32,790 bases of DNA, taken from positions 1 through 32,790 of the forward strand of contig NTKV01000009.1 in the NCBI GenBank assembly GCA_002457745.1, written 5' to 3'. The position numbers were made by a program, and so were the translations under genes. This stretch comes from SAR116 cluster bacterium MED-G06. GTDB lineage: Bacteria; Pseudomonadota; Alphaproteobacteria; Puniceispirillales; Puniceispirillaceae. Every line of letters begins with the position of its first letter. The first letter of the stretch is position 1. Below the pieces are notes generated by a model, which did no database searches, was not told the origin of the DNA, and saw only the letters and a list, made by a program, of their open reading frames with translations. Shown in pieces: positions 28,007 through 32,790 of the stretch.

Positions 28007-29101
28007 ATGCCGCTTAATGCCAAGCCGTCCGACCACCCCAATTTCCCGCCGCATGGCCGCACCGGCCTGCTTCTTGTCAATCTCGGCACACCCGAGGGCA
28101 CCGACAAGAAAAGCATGCGCAAATATCTGAAACAGTTCCTGTCCGACGAGCGTGTCATCGAAATCTCGCGGCCGCTCTGGTGGCTGATCCTGAACGGCAT
28201 CATCCTGAATGTACGGCCAAAGAAATCCGGCGCGCTCTATGACCGGATCTGGCTTCATGACGACCCTGACGGATCGCCGCTCAGAAAGATCACCCGCCTG
28301 CAGGCAGAGCATCTGGCGAAAACCTTCAAGCAGGATGGTCTCGTCGTTGACTACGCCATGCGCTATGGCGAGCCGTCGATCCCGAACCAGTTGCAGAAGC
28401 TTACCGATCAGGGATGCACACAGATCGTGGTGATGCCGCTCTATCCGCAATATGCCGCCTCGACCACGGCGACGGTGAATGACGAGCTGTTCAAATGGAT
28501 GCTGGATCTGCGCTGGCAGCCGGCCATCCGCACCGTGCCACCATGGCATGACAACCCGACCTATATCAGCGCACTTGCCAATTCGGTGCGCGCCGCCGTC
28601 GCCGAGAACGGCAAGCCGGACGCGCTCGTCATCTCCTTCCACGGCATTCCCAAGCGCTATCACATGTCGGGCGACCCCTATCACTGCCACTGCATGAAGA
28701 CGGCGCGCCTGCTCCGCGAGGAGCTTGGATGGGACACCGGGACGTTCCACGCCACTTTCCAGTCACGCTTTGGCTCTGAACCCTGGCTGATGCCCTATAC
28801 CGACGAGGCGGTGACCGAGATGGCCGAACATGGCCACAAGCATGTGATGGTATTGGCCCCGGGCTTTGTCGCCGACTGCCTGGAGACGCTTGACGAGCTC
28901 GGCAACGAGCTGGAAGAGGAGTTTCACGAGGCCGGCGGTGAGACGCTGACCTATATCCCCTGCCTGAATGACAGCGATGACGGGATGAAAGTGATCGAGG
29001 AGTTGGCAGCTGCCAACCTCGCCGGCTGGGTTGATGTTGCCCCGCGCCCGGCGGCAAAAGCACCAAAGCCGAAAGCTGTCAGAATGAAAAAGGCGGGATA
29101 G
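28007..29101 (+). CDS. hemH: Ferrochelatase
   Basis: LLVNLGTPEGTDKKSMRKYLKQFLSDERV, SFHGIPKRYHMSGDPYHCHC, PWLMPYTDEAV. Confidence 0.95.
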   Translation: MPLNAKPSDHPNFPPHGRTGLLLVNLGTPEGTDKKSMRKYLKQFLSDERVIEISRPLWWLILNGIILNVRPKKSGALYDRIWLHDDPDGSPLRKITRLQAEHLAKTFKQDGLVVDYAMRYGEPSIPNQLQKLTDQGCTQIVVMPLYPQYAASTTATVNDELFKWMLDLRWQPAIRTVPPWHDNPTYISALANSVRAAVAENGKPDALVISFHGIPKRYHMSGDPYHCHCMKTARLLREELGWDTGTFHATFQSRFGSEPWLMPYTDEAVTEMAEHGHKHVMVLAPGFVADCLETLDELGNELEEEFHEAGGETLTYIPCLNDSDDGMKVIEELAAANLAGWVDVAPRPAAKAPKPKAVRMKKAG

Positions 29102-29114
29102 CACCCAGGCTGGT

Positions 29115-29768
29115 CTACGTCGCCGCTTTTGCAGCGTCGTAGGCTGTCACCAGTGCCGCCGCCGCCGCGCCGATCTCTGCGGTGGTCCGGCCGGGTTGAT
29201 AGAGGCTGGAGCCGATGCCGAAGCCGGTGATACCGGCCTTCATCCAGGCCGCAAAATCATCCGGCCAGACCCCGCCAACGGCGCAGACCGACGCATCTTC
29301 CGGAAGAATCGTGCCGATCGCCGCCACACCGGCCGGGCCAAGCACCGACGCCGGGAAGAATTTCAGCCCGGTCGCCCCGTCCGCCAGCGCGGCAAGCGCC
29401 TCGGTCGCGGTGAACACCCCCGGCAATGTCACCATGGCGGCGGACCGCGCCGCGCGGACAACCTGCGGGTCATGGTTCGGGGCAACGATCAGATTGCCAC
29501 CGGCCTCATGAACCTGGCGGACCGCCGCTGCCGACAGCACCGTCCCAGCCCCGACAAGACAGGCCTTCCCCGCCATCTGTGCGCTGCGCACGGCAATCTC
29601 CACGGACTGCATCGCATGCGGGCGGTTCAGCGGAATCTCGATGGCGCGAATTCCGGCACCGATCAGCGCCATGATCACCGCCTCGGTCTCGTCAGGCTGC
29701 AAGCCGCGGAGGATGGCGACAATCCGCCGTGGCATACTGTTCCAGATGTCGGCTGCGTTCATGGTCAT
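29115..29768 (-). CDS. dgoA: 2-dehydro-3-deoxy-6-phosphogalactonate aldolase
   Basis: KDPG/KDPGal aldolase fold (IVAILRGLQPDETEA, GAGTVLSAAAVRQVHEAGGNLIVAPNHD, LKFFPAS) directly coupled to a dgoK homologue. Confidence 0.9.
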   Translation of the reverse strand: MTMNAADIWNSMPRRIVAILRGLQPDETEAVIMALIGAGIRAIEIPLNRPHAMQSVEIAVRSAQMAGKACLVGAGTVLSAAAVRQVHEAGGNLIVAPNHDPQVVRAARSAAMVTLPGVFTATEALAALADGATGLKFFPASVLGPAGVAAIGTILPEDASVCAVGGVWPDDFAAWMKAGITGFGIGSSLYQPGRTTAEIGAAAAALVTAYDAAKAAT

Positions 29769-30754
29769 GTCCCTGTTGGTATGTCGGCCAGTCTGCGCGC
29801 CGCGCTGCCAAGCCCGGCGATGGTCACAGCCTCGGCGTCCAGAATGGTGTGGTTGATGCCGGCGCTGTCACATCCCCGTGCATAGAGCGCGGCCAGTGAC
29901 GGATCACCAATGATGCTGACCACGCCGTCGAGTGACCTGCGGATATGCGCGATCTCTGCGCCGATCAGCAGCCCGGACAGCCGCGCTGCCGTTGCCGCGC
30001 CATCCCGCTGGCCGGTCACCACCGCGGCACGAAGCGCAAACAGCCGATCCCAGCTGCCCCCCTCATCCGCCAGCGCCGTCGCCACCATCGCGTCAAATTC
30101 GGCAAGATGCGCCGCCATCAGGTCATGGTCCGCGCCATCAGGTGCCATCAACCCCGCCAACGCGCCATGCCGGCCAAGCGCGGCATAGAGGTCGCCAGTC
30201 ATATAGGTGCTGAAATGCTGCACCATCCCGTCCTGCAGCCGGACCCATTTCGAATGGGTTCCGGGAAGACAGAGCCAGCCATCACCGACACCGCCGACAT
30301 GCGCGCCAAGGCATTGGGTCTCCTCGCCGCGCATCGCATCGGGATGGGTGTCATCGCGCCGCGCAACCCCGGGAAGGATGGCGCATCGCGGCAGACGGTC
30401 CGACACCGGAATGGCATGGTCGGCAAGGGTCATGAGGGTGGCCGGGCAATCGAGATAGGGCGCTTCCCGCCAGCCTGCCAAGGCGCCAGCCATGCCGCAA
30501 ATGGCGATCGGCAGGTCATAAGACAGGCCATGCCGGTCAAGATAGCCGGTCAGGAGTGGCTCATAGTCCTGCGGTGTCAGGCTTGCCTGACCCTGCGGCC
30601 CGGATTCGCGGTCAAGCACCGCAAGCCTGTCATCAACCAGCCAGAGGCGAAGCCGCGTGCTTCCCCAGTCGACCAGAAGACAGGCCGGCTTTCCGGATCC
30701 GGTCACAGCATGCCGGTGGTCTGCAGCCGCCAATGTGGGGTCATCAACTGTCAT
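29765..30754 (-). CDS. dgoK: 2-dehydro-3-deoxygalactonokinase
   Basis: LVDWGSTRLRLWLVDD, PIAICGMAGALAGWREAPYLDCPA, LPGTHSKWVRLQDGMVQHFSTYMTGDLYAAL; ATGA overlap with dgoA. Confidence 0.93.
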   Translation of the reverse strand: MTVDDPTLAAADHRHAVTGSGKPACLLVDWGSTRLRLWLVDDRLAVLDRESGPQGQASLTPQDYEPLLTGYLDRHGLSYDLPIAICGMAGALAGWREAPYLDCPATLMTLADHAIPVSDRLPRCAILPGVARRDDTHPDAMRGEETQCLGAHVGGVGDGWLCLPGTHSKWVRLQDGMVQHFSTYMTGDLYAALGRHGALAGLMAPDGADHDLMAAHLAEFDAMVATALADEGGSWDRLFALRAAVVTGQRDGAATAARLSGLLIGAEIAHIRRSLDGVVSIIGDPSLAALYARGCDSAGINHTILDAEAVTIAGLGSAARRLADIPTGT

Positions 30755-30769
30755 TGTGGCAGCATCGTA

Positions 30770-31999
30770 TCAGTCAGTAGGAAAATCGTTCAAGGGGGCG
30801 GCACGAAGGCCTGCCAGGCGCGCGAACCTGTCAAGCTCGACGCGAAGCCTGTCGGCACGCCCCTGCCCCCAGCGCACCCCGGGCTCGGGCCAGAACCCGG
30901 TCACCTGCAGACCCCCGCCAGACCGGTCACCCTTCGCCTCGATGCGGCCAACAAACCTGTCCCCTTCCAGAAGCGGATAGACATAATAGCCCCACCGCCG
31001 CCGGGCTGCCGGAACGAACATCTCGTTGGTGTATTCGAAGCCGAAAATCCGCTTCAGACGGCTGCGGTCACGGATCGCCGGGTCGAACGGGTTGATGATC
31101 CGTATCTGCGATGTCATTGGCGGAATCGCCGCCAGACGCGATTCAATATCCGGCGCGGCCCAGCTGTCCTGCCAGCGCCCGTCCGCGCCTTCGACCCGCA
31201 CCGCCAGCAGATCGCCGGCCTGATGTCCCGGCCGAAGCCACGTCTTCACATCCTGCACCGAGACCGCATCCCAGAAGCGCCTGATCTCGCCGGCATTGGC
31301 GATGCCCATGCGGGTGATGGCAAGGTCGCACAGCGCCCTGCCCGCGGCATCCTCATCCGGAGCGCCAGCGGCAAGCTGTGGAAAGACGCGGGTGCCAAGG
31401 TCGTAATATTTCACGAAATTGCGGCGCTCGGCGGTGCCAAGTTCCCCGGCATACCACATCTGCTCCAGCGCCTTCTTGTGCGGCTTGCGGGCCCACATCT
31501 CGCGGCTTTCGGCGGTGCTGTCAAACGCATGGGTGGAGAGTGGCCCTTCATCGGCAATGCGGTCGCGAAGCGCGGCGATCTCAGCCGCCGTCATGCCGGA
31601 GCGATACCAGGCTGCCTGCGCGGCGCGCGCGCCAAGCCGGCGAAACTGGCGCTGCCACAGCGGATAGATCTCCATCGGGATCAGCGAGGCATCATGGGTA
31701 AAATGCTCGAACAGCCGTCGCTGGCGCAGCAGCGGCCAGAGCATGCGTTCGCGATAGTTGCGATTGCGCGACCACAGGATGTGATCCTGCGCGCGCACCA
31801 CATTGCGGACCGTGTCGATCTGCAGGAACCCCAGCCGCCGGATGATCGTCATCACATCGACAGGACCCGACGGCACCCCGACAAGATCATGCGACGCCAG
31901 CCATAGCCGCCGCAGCGCGCGATTGTCGATCTGAAGGTTGTTGGAGGCGTTGCCTGCAGCCATGGGTGCCGCGCCGCCTGCCGCGTTTTGTCCTGTCAT
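30770..31999 (-). CDS. Winged-helix DNA glycosylase of the YcaQ/AlkX (HTH_42) family
   Basis: RRLWLASHDLVG, LGFLQIDTVRNVVRAQDHILWSRN (Q-x-D motif), FEHFTHDASLIPMEIYPLW. Confidence 0.87.
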   Translation of the reverse strand: MTGQNAAGGAAPMAAGNASNNLQIDNRALRRLWLASHDLVGVPSGPVDVMTIIRRLGFLQIDTVRNVVRAQDHILWSRNRNYRERMLWPLLRQRRLFEHFTHDASLIPMEIYPLWQRQFRRLGARAAQAAWYRSGMTAAEIAALRDRIADEGPLSTHAFDSTAESREMWARKPHKKALEQMWYAGELGTAERRNFVKYYDLGTRVFPQLAAGAPDEDAAGRALCDLAITRMGIANAGEIRRFWDAVSVQDVKTWLRPGHQAGDLLAVRVEGADGRWQDSWAAPDIESRLAAIPPMTSQIRIINPFDPAIRDRSRLKRIFGFEYTNEMFVPAARRRWGYYVYPLLEGDRFVGRIEAKGDRSGGGLQVTGFWPEPGVRWGQGRADRLRVELDRFARLAGLRAAPLNDFPTD

Positions 32000-32042
32000 G
32001 CTTCACCCATGACACAAACCGGCACCCCGCCGCAACGCCCTC

Positions 32043-32270
32043 TTACATGAACCGGCTCCAGGCGCGTTCATGCGCGTAATAGAGAAACATCTTGGTGACG
32101 ATCTCGACCGACATGATTGAGCCCGCCAGTGTGAAGCTGCCGGTCAGCACCCAGGCGATGATCAGCGTATCGGTTGACGCGAGGACGCGCCAGGTCAGGG
32201 TTTTCAAAGCCGATTTCGCCCGCGGATCATTCGCGCTGTGGCGCTTCAGCCCCGGAAATTTGAGGGCCAT
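32043..32270 (-). CDS. DUF2061-type small membrane protein
   Basis: KTLTWRVLASTDTLIIAWVLTGSFTLAGSIMSVEIVTKMFLYYAHERAW. ATG at 32270 preceded by GAGG; the ORF extends to a GTG at 32276. Confidence 0.85.
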   Translation of the reverse strand: MALKFPGLKRHSANDPRAKSALKTLTWRVLASTDTLIIAWVLTGSFTLAGSIMSVEIVTKMFLYYAHERAWSRFM

Positions 32271-32515
32271 GCCCACCTCTTACGCTGTTTCACTCAAGAA
32301 ATAGGAGGTGGGGAAGACAGCATGAATTTTCAATAAAGGGGCAGGAGTCCTGCGAGGCCGTCACCCGGCCCCGAAGGCCAATGCATCAACCGGACGTCTA
32401 ACAGGATTGACATGACGAACGGGTTACAGGCGATGATCGGACCGTGCCGCCGGCGCGCCATCAGAAATCGCTGGACCCGCACCACCGGATACTGGCATAA
32501 CCTGCGCAAAGCGAT

Positions 32516-32589
32516 GCGGCTGTGGTGTAGTGGTAGCACAAGAGCCTTCCAAGCTCTTAGGGCCAGTTCGAGTCTGGTCAGCCGCTCCA
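32516..32589 (+). tRNA. tRNA-Gly (anticodon UCC), CCA encoded
   Basis: GCGGCTG acceptor pairs with CAGCCGC; D-loop GTGTAGTGGTAGCAC; anticodon arm AGAGC-CTTCCAA-GCTCT; T-arm GTTCGAGTC; followed by TCCA. Confidence 0.93.
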
Positions 32590-32643
32590 ACTCCCCCGAA
32601 AATCAGCGGGTTCCCTGACATTTACGGCGAACTCATCCGGTCT

Positions 32644-32790
32644 GGCCCCGCCTAGCCCGGCCTGCCTTCATATGACCTGACGCGCCTTGGCCCCGCCTAG
32701 CCCGGCCTGCCTTCACATGACCTGACGCTCCTTGGCCCAGACTGCCTTGGCCCGCCTTGGCTCCGCCTAGCCCGGCCTGCCTTCATATGA
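32644..32790. repeat. 45-bp imperfect tandem repeat downstream of tRNA-Gly, running off the window edge
   Basis: GGCCCCGCCTAGCCCGGCCTGCCTTCATATGACCTGACGCGCCTT at 32644; second copy at 32689 (2 mismatches); 25-bp degenerate insert at 32734; third copy begins at 32759. Confidence 0.9.

Noticed and set aside
29945-31906. 653-aa plus-strand ORF
   Set aside because: Antisense to dgoK and the YcaQ-like gene, with no recognisable domains; long antisense ORFs are expected from high-GC codon bias.
32330-32621. Small minus-strand ORFs over the tRNA (e.g. ...QTRTGPKSLEGSCATTTPQPH...)
   Set aside because: This is the known spurious pattern from translating a tRNA-Gly gene antisense.

Overview
GC-rich alphaproteobacterial chromosomal window, apparently core genome. 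The family mix (GcrA, CtrA, DksA, ALAS-type HemA, DUF3553) suggests a marine SAR116-like or related lineage; that placement is inference only. Order: parE 3' part; alpha/beta hydrolase; DEAD-box helicase; pepN; gcrA; divergent shikimate-dehydrogenase-like gene; EF-hand protein; msrB; orphan xanthine/CO-dehydrogenase-type molybdopterin subunit; CDP-alcohol phosphatidyltransferase; phosphatidylserine-decarboxylase-like gene; LysM protein; LOG-family gene; icd; alaS; recA; dksA; ctrA; DUF3553 gene; two-gene NAD-formate dehydrogenase; hemA; hemH; dgoA; dgoK; YcaQ/AlkX-like gene; DUF2061 gene; tRNA-Gly(UCC); a 45-bp tandem repeat at the right edge. I found no CRISPR array, prophage, transposase or obvious defence system. 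The best leads are a PSD-like protein lacking the pyruvoyl-forming serine and the catalytic histidine, next to a CDP-alcohol phosphatidyltransferase; three near-consensus alphaproteobacterial SOS boxes around a recA promoter; a structured ctrA upstream region (GANTC cluster, repeated element, CtrA-like box); and several perfect palindromes in front of metabolic genes. No database or folding tools were run.
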